The notes under the pieces are model-generated. The model was not told where the DNA came from. It did no database searches and was given only the letters and a program-made list of their open reading frames with translations. From the NCBI GenBank assembly GCA_947481985.1, contig CANKIK010000007.1, positions 1 through 64,000 of the forward strand: a stretch of 64,000 nucleotides of DNA, given 5' to 3'. Shown here in pieces: positions 37,883-47,472 of this stretch. Source of the DNA: QWOP01 sp003669605 (GTDB taxonomy: Bacteria > Planctomycetota > Planctomycetia > Pirellulales > UBA1268). Numbering within the stretch: the first letter of the stretch is position 1; the number at the start of each line of letters is the position of its first letter. Made by a program: the position numbers and the translations under genes.

Positions 37883-37894
37883 GGCTGGCTGCTG

Positions 37895-38803
37895 TCAGGC
37901 GGCGGGAGCCAGGATCGCCTTCAGCGCCACAGCGATATCGGGGTACTGGTAGACGAATCCACTCTCGATTGCCACCCGGGGAATGACCCGCTGCGAATCG
38001 AAGAGCACGCGGGCAAACTCGCCAAACAACACGCGAAGACCGATGTAGGGCGCCGGCATGAACGCTGGGCGATGGAGTTGCTTCCCCAAAGCTCGGGTGA
38101 ACTCCAGATTCCGCAGCGGTTCGGGGGAGACGGCGTTGAGAGGGCCATCGATCCCGGCTGTCGCGGCGTGGATGTAGAGCCGCGCCAGATCAGCGACATG
38201 GATCCAAGGCATCCACTGGCGGCCATTTCCCAACGGACCACCTGCCCCGAGACGGAAGGGAAGTAGCATCCGCTCCAGTGCCCCGCCGCCGGAGCCAAGG
38301 ACGATCCCCGTCCGGGCCGTCGCCACGCGGACGCCGAGCGACCGGGCGGCGAGTGCCTCCTGTTCCCAGGCCACACAAACCTCGGCCAGGAAGTCGTGCC
38401 CCGGGGTGGCACTCTCGGTGAGTTCCTCTTCGCCACGGTTGCCGTAATACCCCACAGCCGAAGCCGAGACGAGCGTTGCCGGGCGGGAGCTCATCTGGGC
38501 GATGCCCTGCACCAGATGGCGAGTGCCAACGACCCGGCTGTCGCGGATCCGCTGCTTCTGGGCTGCCGACCAGCGCCCCTCGGCCACCGATTCCCCTGCC
38601 AGATGGAACACCGTGTCGACACCGTCGAACGCAGTCGCTCCCGGAGGCCCCTGGAGCGGATCCCAGGCGATGATCCGGCCTGCCAGATGGCCGATCCTGC
38701 TCCGGGCCCGATCCGGATTCCTGGTCAGCACCACCGGACGGTCCAGCAGTCGCAGCAGCCGCGGCCCCAGAAACCCCGTCGCCCCAGTCACTAGTGCGGT
38801 CAT
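37895..38803 (-). CDS. TIGR01777-type NAD(P)-dependent epimerase (SDR39U1-like)
   Basis: 302 residues of extended short-chain dehydrogenase: TGATGFLGPRLL at the N-terminus, HLAGESVAEGRWSAAQK, SASAVGYYG. Matches the SDR39U1/YfcH family; substrate is not known. GAGGAA lies eight bases before the ATG. The stop is 12 bases from the convergent Sua5 stop. Confidence 0.85.
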   Translation of the reverse strand: MTALVTGATGFLGPRLLRLLDRPVVLTRNPDRARSRIGHLAGRIIAWDPLQGPPGATAFDGVDTVFHLAGESVAEGRWSAAQKQRIRDSRVVGTRHLVQGIAQMSSRPATLVSASAVGYYGNRGEEELTESATPGHDFLAEVCVAWEQEALAARSLGVRVATARTGIVLGSGGGALERMLLPFRLGAGGPLGNGRQWMPWIHVADLARLYIHAATAGIDGPLNAVSPEPLRNLEFTRALGKQLHRPAFMPAPYIGLRVLFGEFARVLFDSQRVIPRVAIESGFVYQYPDIAVALKAILAPAA

Positions 38804-38929
38804 GCGAATTCCTCAGGAGACCAGGGATAATGGCGCGCGCAGAAAACCATCTGCCGTCCGACTGGCCCGACGAAGTATAAACAAGGCCCCTCCCTCCAGC
38901 CTGCCTCCCTCAGCGACACGGACCCCCAC

Positions 38930-40345
38930 TTGTCCTCCCGCCCCACGAGGGTGGTGGAATTCCTCGCCCGCTGCATGCTGCCGCGGGCCGGTCTCCGCCG
39001 CGACCTTTGGATCTCCACCGCTGACGCAACCGCCTACAGCGTGATGGTGGGGTGCGGCGAGACCTACATCCCCGCCTTCGCACTGGCGCTCGGAATGGGA
39101 CCGGTGGCCGCCGGACTCACTGCCTCGGTGCCACTGTTTGTCGGTGCGGTGCTGCAACTGGTCACCCCGCTGGCAGTTGCCCGGCTGGGGACCAACCGTG
39201 GATGGGTGGTGGCGACCACCGCCGTTCAGGCGGCCAGTTTCCTGCCGCTGATCTGGTGGGCGATCCGCGGGCACGCGCAGCTGTGGGAATTGCTGGTGGC
39301 GGTGAGTGTCTATTGGTCGGCGGGGATGGCTGGTGCGCCGGCCTGGAATGCCTGGATCGGAACGCTCGTTCCCGAAAGGATGAGAACGCCGTACTTCGCC
39401 CATCGCAGCCGGCTGGGACAGTTTGCCGTCCTGTTTGGATTCGTGCTTGGTGGCCTGCTCCTCCAATGGGGTGCACAGCACGGCGTCACGCTCCGGACGT
39501 TTGCGGTGCTGTTTGGATTGGCGCTGGCCTGCCGCGTCGTCTCGACGCTCTGTTTGGCAGCCTGCCGGGAGCCCAAGCCACCGGGCTCAGCCGCCGCCGA
39601 GGCGGCCCGGGACCACGCTGCCCACTCCGTGGCGAGCCAGACTGTGACTGCCGGAGCAGTGGCCACGTTCCTGGGGCGGCTCCGGGGACTGGCCACCGCT
39701 CCGGCAGGCACGCTGGTCACATACCTCTGGGCGACGACCTTTGCCTGCCAGTTCTCCGGCCCCTACTTCACCCCCTACATGCTGCGGGAGATGGAGTTCT
39801 CGTACTGGTCCTACATGCTCGTTGTGGCCACAAGCTTCCTCGCCAAGGCGCTGGCGCTGCCGACGCTGGGGAGGTTGGGGAGCCGGATCGGCGCTTTGGG
39901 ACTGCTGTGGCTGGGGGGGCTGACGATTATCCCCCTCACGCTCCTCTGGTTGCCTTCGGCCTCGGTGCCCTATCTCGTCGGCGTGCAGACGGTCGCCGGC
40001 TGTTGCTGGGCGAGTTACGAGTTGGCGGTGGTGCTGCTGTTCTTCGAGGCGGCCAACCACCAGGAACGGACCGGCGTCGTCACGGTCTACAACCTCGGGC
40101 ACGCCATCGCCACGCTGGCTGGCGCGGCAACCGGCGGACTCGTCCTCCGCTCGCTGGGAGAGGATCGCTCAGCCTATTTCACCGTCTTTGTGATCTCGTC
40201 CATCCTGCGGTTGTCGGCCATGCCGCTCCTCCGCCGCGTGCACGTCATCCGGACCGCGGTCGCAGGTAAGGAGGGCCATTCGAGGAGCCCGATCCCTCAT
40301 GGCCCAGCCAGTGGCCCAGCCAGTAGCCCAGACAACCTCGAATGA
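38930..40345 (+). CDS. MFS-type membrane transporter
   Basis: 471 residues with about 12 hydrophobic segments and the MFS pattern (helices from about residue 40 to 450, a cytoplasmic loop near 220, a short Pro/Ser-rich tail). Substrate unknown. No ATG fits: TTG at 38930 is the first start; GTG codons at about 38951-38954 are alternatives. Confidence 0.75.
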   Translation: MSSRPTRVVEFLARCMLPRAGLRRDLWISTADATAYSVMVGCGETYIPAFALALGMGPVAAGLTASVPLFVGAVLQLVTPLAVARLGTNRGWVVATTAVQAASFLPLIWWAIRGHAQLWELLVAVSVYWSAGMAGAPAWNAWIGTLVPERMRTPYFAHRSRLGQFAVLFGFVLGGLLLQWGAQHGVTLRTFAVLFGLALACRVVSTLCLAACREPKPPGSAAAEAARDHAAHSVASQTVTAGAVATFLGRLRGLATAPAGTLVTYLWATTFACQFSGPYFTPYMLREMEFSYWSYMLVVATSFLAKALALPTLGRLGSRIGALGLLWLGGLTIIPLTLLWLPSASVPYLVGVQTVAGCCWASYELAVVLLFFEAANHQERTGVVTVYNLGHAIATLAGAATGGLVLRSLGEDRSAYFTVFVISSILRLSAMPLLRRVHVIRTAVAGKEGHSRSPIPHGPASGPASSPDNLE

Positions 40346-40371
40346 GCCCCGGAGGCGATCTACGATCCCGA

Positions 40372-41082
40372 TCACCCCGCAGGGAACTTCGATTCGTGTG
40401 CCAAGCTGTCGAGAAACGTCCGAGCCTTGCCGTAGTCTCCAGCAGAATAGCGTTCGACGTTCACCTTCAGGGCCTCGATGAACTTGTTCACGGTCCCCTG
40501 AATCTTCTGGAAGTCCTCGTACTGCAACGAGCCTCCGGAGGCGGCACGGTCGGCAAAGAGTTTGTCCAGATCGGTGCGGTAGGCGGAGTATTCGCGGTCG
40601 GTGAGGACCAAGGGATACTCGATGTGACCGGTGACGGGATCGAGTTGGGAAGATGGCAGCCGCGGCGGTGCAGCAGACTTGGCAAACCGGATCGCCTGAT
40701 CGTGCGTCACCGCAGGACCGGCCTCCGTCTTACGGGCCTCCCGGTTGTTCCGCCGCATGTCGAAATAGGTGTTCGTCCAGAGATCGCGGTTTTGGATTTC
40801 GAGGGTCTTCGCGCCCTCCCAATTCTTGGCCGCCTCCGAGTTTTGGAGGTTGGCGTACCCTTGAGAGCGGATGACGTCCGACATCCCATAGGCGGCAGCT
40901 TGGCCGGCGGTGCTCGCATAGCCCCCTCCACCCCCCATGCCGCCGTACCCAAATCCACCCCACTGCGCCTGAGCGGAAACAGGGGCACCAAACAGCATCC
41001 AGGCACCAGTGGCCGCCCACACGGCGGCCGCACCCAGGACCGGAGTCACCAACCGGGAAACCGCCACAACGCGACGCCTCAT
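40372..41082 (-). CDS. Exported protein of unknown function, Gly-rich N-terminus
   Basis: 236 residues. A signal peptide ends near AQA-QWGG, then a Gly/Tyr-rich stretch (GGFGYGGMGGGGGY), then a helical, charged remainder. I do not recognise a family. Its ATG has an AGAGGCAGG ribosome-binding site. Divergent from the HEAT-repeat gene. Confidence 0.65.
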   Translation of the reverse strand: MRRRVVAVSRLVTPVLGAAAVWAATGAWMLFGAPVSAQAQWGGFGYGGMGGGGGYASTAGQAAAYGMSDVIRSQGYANLQNSEAAKNWEGAKTLEIQNRDLWTNTYFDMRRNNREARKTEAGPAVTHDQAIRFAKSAAPPRLPSSQLDPVTGHIEYPLVLTDREYSAYRTDLDKLFADRAASGGSLQYEDFQKIQGTVNKFIEALKVNVERYSAGDYGKARTFLDSLAHESKFPAG

Positions 41083-41324
41083 GGCCTGCCTCTTGGGAAA
41101 CGGAGAACGGATCGTGCACCCTGGAACCTGACCGCCAGGAACTTTCGGGGCTTGCGTTGGCTGCGAACCGACGGAAACTCCGATGGGACAAAATCATTCC
41201 GGAGTATACTCTCCCTTTGCCGGAGGGGCGACATTGTTTTCCCCGCTCAAGTTCGCCCCCCGCCCGGTACGAGTTGTGCGGATTGTCCGGCGCAGGGGAG
41301 GGCCGCCGCCCCACGCTTCCAAAC

Positions 41325-41353
41325 ATAGATGCTATTGGAATAGATGCTACTGG
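41325..41353 (+). repeat. Tandem 14-base direct repeat ATAGATGCTA(T/C)TGG
   Basis: Copies at 41325-41338 and 41340-41353 differ at one base and are 15 bases apart, about 1.5 helical turns. Such spacing is compatible with a dimeric regulator. Confidence 0.55.
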
Positions 41354-41393
41354 TTGGTGATGGTATCGGTTGGTTTGGGCTGGATCGGTTGGG
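41352..41393 (+). promoter_or_regulatory. Possible two-tetrad G-quadruplex
   Basis: GGTTGG at 41352-41357, GG at 41362, GGTTGG at 41368-41373, GGG at 41377 and GGTTGGG at 41387-41393, separated by loops of 2-5 bases. It lies upstream of the HEAT-repeat gene in a 5' leader. Confidence 0.35.
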
Positions 41394-41457
41394 CGTTGAA
41401 AGGTCATGTGGCGACGGTCGGCTGCACCGTCCTTGGCACTCCCTGGAGCATATCGAG

Positions 41458-43431
41458 ATGAGGTACGCGGTATCGTGGATGGTCGTGGGAGTTGTCGGGC
41501 TCGCGGCGACGCTCGGGTGCACCAAGACAAAGCCCGCCGCTGACGCAAGCGCGCAGCAGCCCCCCAAGATCGAGTTCGAAAAGCCCCAGGACTCCACTGC
41601 GGCCGTCGACCGCGCCAATCCCGCCGTCCCAAACCGCCCCGCGCCACCAGCGTCTTCCCCCACCGCGAAGACCTCTGGTGACGGTCCCCCCGGCGCCGGC
41701 AAGTTGCCGGAACTGAGGGCCGCACTCGCTGCTGCCGCTGATGAAGATGGCCGTGTGCTGGCAGTGGATGCGATCGCCGACCTCGGACAGAGCGCCTTTC
41801 CTGCACTCGACGACCTCCTCAAGGCCATGTCCGACGAGAACATCCGACTCCGCTGGCATGCGGCACGGGCCGTCGGTCAGATCGGCGAGGATGCGATCTC
41901 CGCGCTGCCGAAGCTCGTGGCCCTCCTCAAGGACGCCGATCCGGTCGTCGCCACGCAGGCCACCGCCGCCATCGCTGCGATCCGGGCCGATGACAACCGC
42001 AAGACCTTCACTCCCGAGCAGTCCAAGCCCTACAGCGACGCTCTCGACGCCCTGGCAGAATCGACCGTCCACCCCGATGCCAGGGTCCGCCGCGGTGCCC
42101 TGCGGGCAATCACCGTCCTCCAACCCGATCCGGCAAAATTGGCGGAACTGTTCAACCGTCAGTTGAGCGATGCCGATCCGTCGGTGATCATGCCGGCTTT
42201 GATGTCGCTGGCGGACCTCGGCCCCCAGGCTGTACCCCAGTTGATTGAATCTCTCAAAGACCCCAAGGCCCGCTACTGGGCAACCGTGGCCCTGACCGAG
42301 ATCGGCGCAGATGCCGCCCCAGCAGCCGCCGCGCTCACCTCCGCAGCCATGAACGGCGAACCGGAGGAGCGGATGCAGGCCATGCTGGCTCTGGCCGCCA
42401 TCGGTGAGCCGGCCGCAGAGGCCGCCGACGAACTCGCCACGGCTCTGGAATCGTCCGATACCGCTGTTCAATCGTCCGCGGCCTATGCACTTGGCCGGAT
42501 GCGTGTGGCATCCGCAGATGCAGCTCTCGAGAAGGCCTCGACCAATTCCGACGCCTTCCTGGCCAGCATTGCGGCATGGGCCAGAGCGCGGATTCACCCC
42601 GACGACAAGGCCCTGGTGGGTGCTGCAGCGCAGACGCTGACCGCTGCCCTGGGAAGCGATCGGGCCAACACCCGCGTCGCGGCCATGTCGGCACTGGCCG
42701 ATCTCGCCGGCAGCATCGATGACGCGGAAGAGCACCTGCTCGCCGAGAAGTTCGTCACGCTCTTGGAGGACGACAACCCCGGTGTCCGGGCCGCTGCGGC
42801 AACGTCGCTTGTTCGCCTTGGACCGACGGCGATGGCCGCTCTCGAGGGAGCCCTTGAGAAGCCGTCGATCCGCACCCTGGTGATGGAACTCCTCGCCGCC
42901 GGTGGCTCCAAGGCCAAGCCTGCGGTCGACACGTTGATCAAGACGCTTTCCGACACTGATCCGGAGGCCCGCGGCAACGCTGCGGTGGCCCTGGCATCAA
43001 TCGGTACTGATGCCGCCGAGGCCGTGCCGGCCCTCGCCGCACTCCTCGCGGAAAAAGAGGAGGTGAGCGTTCGCTACGCCGCAGCCTATGCCCTGGGGAG
43101 CATCGGTCCGGCTGCCTCATCCACCGCCGAGAGCCTCCGCGGCCTGGCCAAGTCGTCCGACACGCTGATGGCCTCCGTGGCAGTCTGGGCGCTGCTCAAG
43201 ATCGAACCCGGCAACGTTGCTCAGTTCGAAACGGCAGTCCCAGTGCTCCGCAAGGCGCTCCGCAGCGATCGTGATCTCGCCCGTGTGGAGGCCGCCGCGG
43301 CCCTCGGTGACATCGGCAAGGCGGCTTCCAGCGCCATACCGATCCTGGAACTGGTCTGCGAGGACGACCCGGTGGGAGCGGTTCGCAAGGCCGCTGCCGA
43401 AGCCTTGGTGAAAATCAAAGCCGCCCGCTGA
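41458..43431 (+). CDS. Lipoprotein-like HEAT-repeat protein
   Basis: 657 residues. Signal region MRYAVSWMVVGVVGLAATLGC with a Cys that could be lipidated (imperfect lipobox), then a Pro/Ala-rich linker to about residue 80, and from about 85 to the end many HEAT/PBS-type helical repeats such as ALPKLVALLKDADPVVATQA and SVRYAAAYALGSIG. Such proteins are scaffolds; a partner is not known. GGAG is upstream of the ATG. Confidence 0.8.
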   Translation: MRYAVSWMVVGVVGLAATLGCTKTKPAADASAQQPPKIEFEKPQDSTAAVDRANPAVPNRPAPPASSPTAKTSGDGPPGAGKLPELRAALAAAADEDGRVLAVDAIADLGQSAFPALDDLLKAMSDENIRLRWHAARAVGQIGEDAISALPKLVALLKDADPVVATQATAAIAAIRADDNRKTFTPEQSKPYSDALDALAESTVHPDARVRRGALRAITVLQPDPAKLAELFNRQLSDADPSVIMPALMSLADLGPQAVPQLIESLKDPKARYWATVALTEIGADAAPAAAALTSAAMNGEPEERMQAMLALAAIGEPAAEAADELATALESSDTAVQSSAAYALGRMRVASADAALEKASTNSDAFLASIAAWARARIHPDDKALVGAAAQTLTAALGSDRANTRVAAMSALADLAGSIDDAEEHLLAEKFVTLLEDDNPGVRAAAATSLVRLGPTAMAALEGALEKPSIRTLVMELLAAGGSKAKPAVDTLIKTLSDTDPEARGNAAVALASIGTDAAEAVPALAALLAEKEEVSVRYAAAYALGSIGPAASSTAESLRGLAKSSDTLMASVAVWALLKIEPGNVAQFETAVPVLRKALRSDRDLARVEAAAALGDIGKAASSAIPILELVCEDDPVGAVRKAAAEALVKIKAAR

Positions 43432-43529
43432 CCGAACACTCCCTCGGGAGTGGCCCCTTCTGTCAATTTCTGACGCCGCCGAGGCAGCGGATTGAAGACG
43501 GCCCGATGAGAATCCGATCTCTCCGGTGT

Positions 43530-43550
43530 GGTCCGGGTTCTTTCCGGACC
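43530..43550 (+). terminator. Hairpin GGTCCGG-N7-CCGGACC
   Basis: A perfect 7-bp GC-rich inverted repeat 26 bases before the next ATG, without a T-run. It could be a leader hairpin or a weak terminator for the HEAT-repeat gene. Confidence 0.4.
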
Positions 43551-43575
43551 CGAAAAGCCTGCGGGGGGGTTTGCG

Positions 43576-44130
43576 ATGGCCAAAATGGGGTGGTTTGGGA
43601 AACTCTGGTTGACCCGTTTTTCGAAGCCTGTCGGCGAGCGACCGCTCTACCGCCAGATATTCGACCGCCCCCCGCACCGGATTCTTGAGATCGGCATCGG
43701 CACCCTTGCCCGGACCGAACGGCTCCTCAAACTGCTCCGCGGTTTCGGTGACGATTCGCTCCAGTACGTCGGTCTTGATCGATTCGAGGGCCGTTTGCCA
43801 ACCGATCCGTCCGGTGTCTCCCTCAAGCAGGCCCACCAGCGCCTCAGCCCGTTGGCGAAAGTGCAGTTGGTGCCGGGGAACGCCGATTCGGCGCTGTCCC
43901 GCGTCAGCAACCATCTCGGCACCTTTGATCTGGTGCTGGTGTCTGCCGACAACGACCAGCGGCACATGGAGCGCTCTTGGTTCTTTCTCCAACGCCTCGT
44001 GAGGCCGGAATCGGTGGTCTTCATCGAACCGCTCTCCGCCGCCGGTATCCGACTGGCGTGGCAGCCGCTCGAGCAATCGCGGCTGGCTGATTTGGCATCC
44101 CGCTCGGTGCAGCGCCGGGCTGCCGCCTGA
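43576..44130 (+). CDS. Class I SAM-methyltransferase-like protein
   Basis: 184 residues. The motif ILEIGIGTLARTERLL and YVGLDRFEGR fit SAM-binding motif I and the acidic end of strand 2 of a Rossmann-type methyltransferase. FDLVLVSAD resembles motif IV. Substrate unknown. An in-frame ATG at 43528 would add an Arg/Pro preamble that overlaps the hairpin; 43576 is preceded by GGGGGG. Confidence 0.65.
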   Translation: MAKMGWFGKLWLTRFSKPVGERPLYRQIFDRPPHRILEIGIGTLARTERLLKLLRGFGDDSLQYVGLDRFEGRLPTDPSGVSLKQAHQRLSPLAKVQLVPGNADSALSRVSNHLGTFDLVLVSADNDQRHMERSWFFLQRLVRPESVVFIEPLSAAGIRLAWQPLEQSRLADLASRSVQRRAAA

Positions 44131-44291
44131 CGGGAATTCCCCGCCACAAAGCAGCGTGGCAGGGCCCCGTGGATCGTCGCGGGAACGGCGGATACATTGC
44201 AGGTCTTGGCGTCCGTTCTGAGGCCGCCTGGCCCCCCGTCTTTCCCTTACCGGCCCCCGTCCTTCCCTCACCGGACCCCGGTCCCCACATC

Positions 44292-45701
44292 ATGCCCGCT
44301 CCCGCCCGCACTCTGCTCGACAAGATCTGGGATCACCATCTCGTCTGTGCCCCCGATGGAGAGCAACCGCTGCTCTACATCGACCGCCATCTCGTGCACG
44401 AGGTCACCAGCCCGCAGGCCTTTGAGGGGCTGCGTGTGGCGGGGCGCCGGGTCCGCCGCCCCGAGGCCACCTTCGCCACCCCCGATCACAATATCCCGAC
44501 CACCGACCGCCGGCTCCCGATCGCCGATCCGATCTCCAAGCAGCAGATCGACACACTCCGCTCCAACTGCCGTGATTTCGGGATCCGGCTGTTCGATCTG
44601 GGGGACGCTGACCAAGGGATCGTGCACGTCATCGGCCCTGAATTGGGAATCACACAGCCGGGGATGACGATCGTCTGCGGCGACAGCCACACCGCCACAC
44701 ATGGCGCGATGGGGGCCTTGGCATTTGGCATCGGCACCAGCGAGGTGGAGCACGTCCTCGCCACGCAGACCCTGCGACAGTCGAAGCCGCGGTCGTTCGA
44801 GGTCCGCGTCGATGGCGCACTCCATCCCGGCATCACCGCCAAGGATCTCGTCCTCTACCTCATCGGTCGGCTTTCGACCGAGGGGGGCACCGGCTACGTC
44901 ATCGAATACACCGGCCCCTGCATCCGCCGCCTGGGAATGGAAGAGCGGATGACCGTCTGCAACATGTCGATCGAGGCTGGCGCCCGCGCCGGGATGATTG
45001 CCCCCGATCAGGTGACATACGACTACCTCCGCGGCCGCGACCTGGTTCCGAAGGATTTTGATGCTGCCGTGTCGCGCTGGGAGACGCTGCCGGGCGATCC
45101 GGGGGCCGTCTTTGACCGGGTGGAGGTGTTCTCCGGTGGGGATGTGGTTCCACAGGTGACTTGGGGGACCAATCCAGCCCAGGTCGTCGGTATCGACGCC
45201 ACGGTGCCAGACCCCTCACGGCTCGCCGATCCCAGCGATCGGGCCAGCGCCGCGCGGGCGCTTGAGTACATGGGCCTGACCAGTGGCACCCCGATCGAGG
45301 CGATCCTCCTCGACCGGGTGTTTATCGGTTCGTGCACCAACAGCCGGATCGAGGATCTGCGGGCCGCTGCCCGCGTGGTCCGCGGACAGCGTGTCGCGGC
45401 CAGCGTCCGGGCCATGGTGGTGCCGGGCAGCGGCCGCGTAAAGCGGCAGGCGGAAGCCGAGGGGCTTGATCGTGTGTTCACCGACGCCGGGTTTGAATGG
45501 CGGGAGGCTGGCTGCAGCATGTGTCTGGGAATGAACCCCGACACCCTCGCCCCCGGAGAGCGGTGCGCATCAACCAGCAACCGCAACTTCGAAGGACGCC
45601 AAGGGAAGGGGGGACGGACCCACCTCGTCTCCCCCGCCATGGCCGCCGCCGCTGCGGTCGCAGGCCACTTCACCGACATCCGCCAGTGGCGTTACCTGTG
45701 A
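44292..45701 (+). CDS. leuC: 3-isopropylmalate dehydratase large subunit
   Basis: 469 residues; the 4Fe-4S ligands are Cys in GSCTNSR and the pair CSMC. HTATHGAMGALAFGIGTSEVEHVLA is typical. With LeuD it isomerises 2-isopropylmalate in leucine synthesis. ATG MPAPARTLLDKIWDHH matches the family start; a longer frame exists upstream. Confidence 0.95.
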   Translation: MPAPARTLLDKIWDHHLVCAPDGEQPLLYIDRHLVHEVTSPQAFEGLRVAGRRVRRPEATFATPDHNIPTTDRRLPIADPISKQQIDTLRSNCRDFGIRLFDLGDADQGIVHVIGPELGITQPGMTIVCGDSHTATHGAMGALAFGIGTSEVEHVLATQTLRQSKPRSFEVRVDGALHPGITAKDLVLYLIGRLSTEGGTGYVIEYTGPCIRRLGMEERMTVCNMSIEAGARAGMIAPDQVTYDYLRGRDLVPKDFDAAVSRWETLPGDPGAVFDRVEVFSGGDVVPQVTWGTNPAQVVGIDATVPDPSRLADPSDRASAARALEYMGLTSGTPIEAILLDRVFIGSCTNSRIEDLRAAARVVRGQRVAASVRAMVVPGSGRVKRQAEAEGLDRVFTDAGFEWREAGCSMCLGMNPDTLAPGERCASTSNRNFEGRQGKGGRTHLVSPAMAAAAAVAGHFTDIRQWRYL

Positions 45702-45782
45702 CCAGCGACCGGTGACCGGGGCCCTTGTCCCCACCGGAAGCGAGCGCCCGCCCAACCGTAGCCTTTTTAGGAGCCTCCGCCC

Positions 45783-46409
45783 GTGCAACCCTTCGTGACC
45801 CACACCGGGACCGTTGCCCCCCTCGACAGGGCCAACGTGGACACCGATCAGATCATCCCCAAGCAGTTCCTCAAGCGGATCGAACGCACCGGTTTCGGCC
45901 AGTTCCTCTTCTTCGATTGGCGCTACCTCCCCGATGGCAGCCCCAACCCGGCGTTTGAACTCAACGTACCCCGCCGCGCCGGCTCGAGTATCCTTCTGGC
46001 GCGGAAGAATTTCGGCTGCGGATCGAGTCGCGAGCACGCTCCATGGGCGCTTTCCGACTACGGTTTTCGGGTTGTCATCGCCCCCACGTTTGCCGACATC
46101 TTCTTCGCGAACTGCTTCCAAAACGCGATGCTCCCGGTGAAGCTCTCGGAGCAGGACGTCGATGAGCTGTTCCGCCGAGCTGCTGCCGCCGAGGCCTGTG
46201 GCACCCCCTACCAATTGACGGTTGATCTGGTGGGCTGCGAAGTCCGGGACGACGACGGCTTTACCAGGCCGTTCAGCGTCGATGGCTTCCGTCGGACCTG
46301 CCTGCTTGAGGGCCTCGACCATATCGCCCTCACCCTTCAGCACCTCGACCAGATCGCCGCCTGGGAGAATTCCCATCAACTCGCACCCCTGAAAGCACTC
46401 GATGAATGA
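45783..46409 (+). CDS. leuD: 3-isopropylmalate dehydratase small subunit
   Basis: 208 residues; the GTG start has AGGAG upstream and yields QPFVTHTGTVAPL, the family start. Swivel domain with NFGCGSSREHAPWAL. Follows leuC by 81 bases. Confidence 0.95.
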   Translation: MQPFVTHTGTVAPLDRANVDTDQIIPKQFLKRIERTGFGQFLFFDWRYLPDGSPNPAFELNVPRRAGSSILLARKNFGCGSSREHAPWALSDYGFRVVIAPTFADIFFANCFQNAMLPVKLSEQDVDELFRRAAAAEACGTPYQLTVDLVGCEVRDDDGFTRPFSVDGFRRTCLLEGLDHIALTLQHLDQIAAWENSHQLAPLKALDE

Positions 46410-47472
46410 GTCGTCAACCACCCGCGGACAGCGTTCCGCCTTGGTGGAGCGGCTCGGGCTGCTGGGGTGGATGGTCTGTCTGGCTTGGGTGATCGCACCG
46501 CCGGCACGCGGCGGGCAGCCGGCAGATTTCGAGGCGGTGACGATTCTCGAGGGGCTGACGGGCCCCGTCCGGCTGGCTGCCTCCCCCACCGGCCAGACGC
46601 TGTATGTCTTGCAGGAGCAGGATGCTGCTGTGATTGGCGTCGATCTTTCCGATCCCTCCAAGCGTTGGACGGCGGTCCCAAAAACACCCGGGCTGACCGC
46701 GGTGGCGATCGGCTGCATCGATTCCAGCACGATCGCGATCGTTGGCCACGGCAGCGAAGAATGGTCGCTTTGCACCCATCGGCTGACGGCACCAGGGACC
46801 GCCGTCGATGCCACGCCGGTGCAGTCGGTGCCGCTGGGGAAGTCCACGGCCAAGGCCTCACTGGTCCGGGTGGTCATCGGTGCAGCGCGAGACTCCCTCG
46901 CCGTTGCCGGGCTCCCGGCACCCATGGCCCCCATCCTCCGCGCCACCGTGACCGGTTCGCGTCTCGGATCGGCATCGACACGCCGTTGCCCACGGGGCTT
47001 CGCTGCCCGGCCAGTGGCGACGATACAGAGCGGATACGGCGAGTGGGGATTCCTGATCCCGGAAGCGGAGGGGGTGTTTTTCTCCTGGTATTCGCCGGGC
47101 GGCACCGAACGGCTCATGCATCTGGCCACCGGGCTCACGAACGTCCGTGATGCAGTCGCCTGCCGCGACAGCGGCCTGCTCTGGGTACTGGCGGGCGAGC
47201 CTGGATCACTTGAGCATCCCGAAGGGCTGTGGCGGCTGGATGCACGCTTCGCCGGCGGTCGTCAGGGAGCCGCTGCGGTGGCCGTCCTTCCTCTGCCAAA
47301 CGCCCAATCGCTCGTCTGCCTCCCGAAGCAATCGATCGCGGTGGCCCTCGGAGGCGACCCCGCGAGGGTGGTGCTGGTGACGCCCCATGACCAGTCCAAC
47401 AAGTCCAACAAGTCCACCGAGCCCACCGAGCCCACTACCGGGACAGAGAGCCAGGAGGTCAAGAATCGATGA
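46402..47472 (+). CDS. Exported protein of unknown function, beta-propeller-like
   Basis: 356 residues. N-terminal hydrophobic anchor (GLLGWMVCLAWVI), then strand-rich repeats of the SPTGQTLYVLQEQD type suggesting a propeller. The C-terminus holds SNKSNKSTEPTEPTT, encoded by imperfect 9-base tandem repeats (about 47394-47440). The ATG overlaps the leuD stop by 8 bases and its stop overlaps the next ATG by 4, so translation is coupled. No known link to leucine synthesis. Confidence 0.65.
   Translation: MNESSTTRGQRSALVERLGLLGWMVCLAWVIAPPARGGQPADFEAVTILEGLTGPVRLAASPTGQTLYVLQEQDAAVIGVDLSDPSKRWTAVPKTPGLTAVAIGCIDSSTIAIVGHGSEEWSLCTHRLTAPGTAVDATPVQSVPLGKSTAKASLVRVVIGAARDSLAVAGLPAPMAPILRATVTGSRLGSASTRRCPRGFAARPVATIQSGYGEWGFLIPEAEGVFFSWYSPGGTERLMHLATGLTNVRDAVACRDSGLLWVLAGEPGSLEHPEGLWRLDARFAGGRQGAAAVAVLPLPNAQSLVCLPKQSIAVALGGDPARVVLVTPHDQSNKSNKSTEPTEPTTGTESQEVKNR

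Larger units (their letters stand above)
41083..41457. other. Divergent intergenic region with direct repeats and G-tracts
   Basis: About 375 bases. It holds a palindromic AGTATACT at 41203-41210 that reads TATACT on both strands, plus the repeats listed next. No gene is visible. Confidence 0.5.

Noticed and set aside
39052..40269. 405-codon frame inside the MFS gene
   Set aside because: Shadow frame; the transmembrane pattern is in the other frame.
41203..41210. Bidirectional promoter at AGTATACT
   Set aside because: The -10 matches both strands, but no -35 at correct spacing was found on either.
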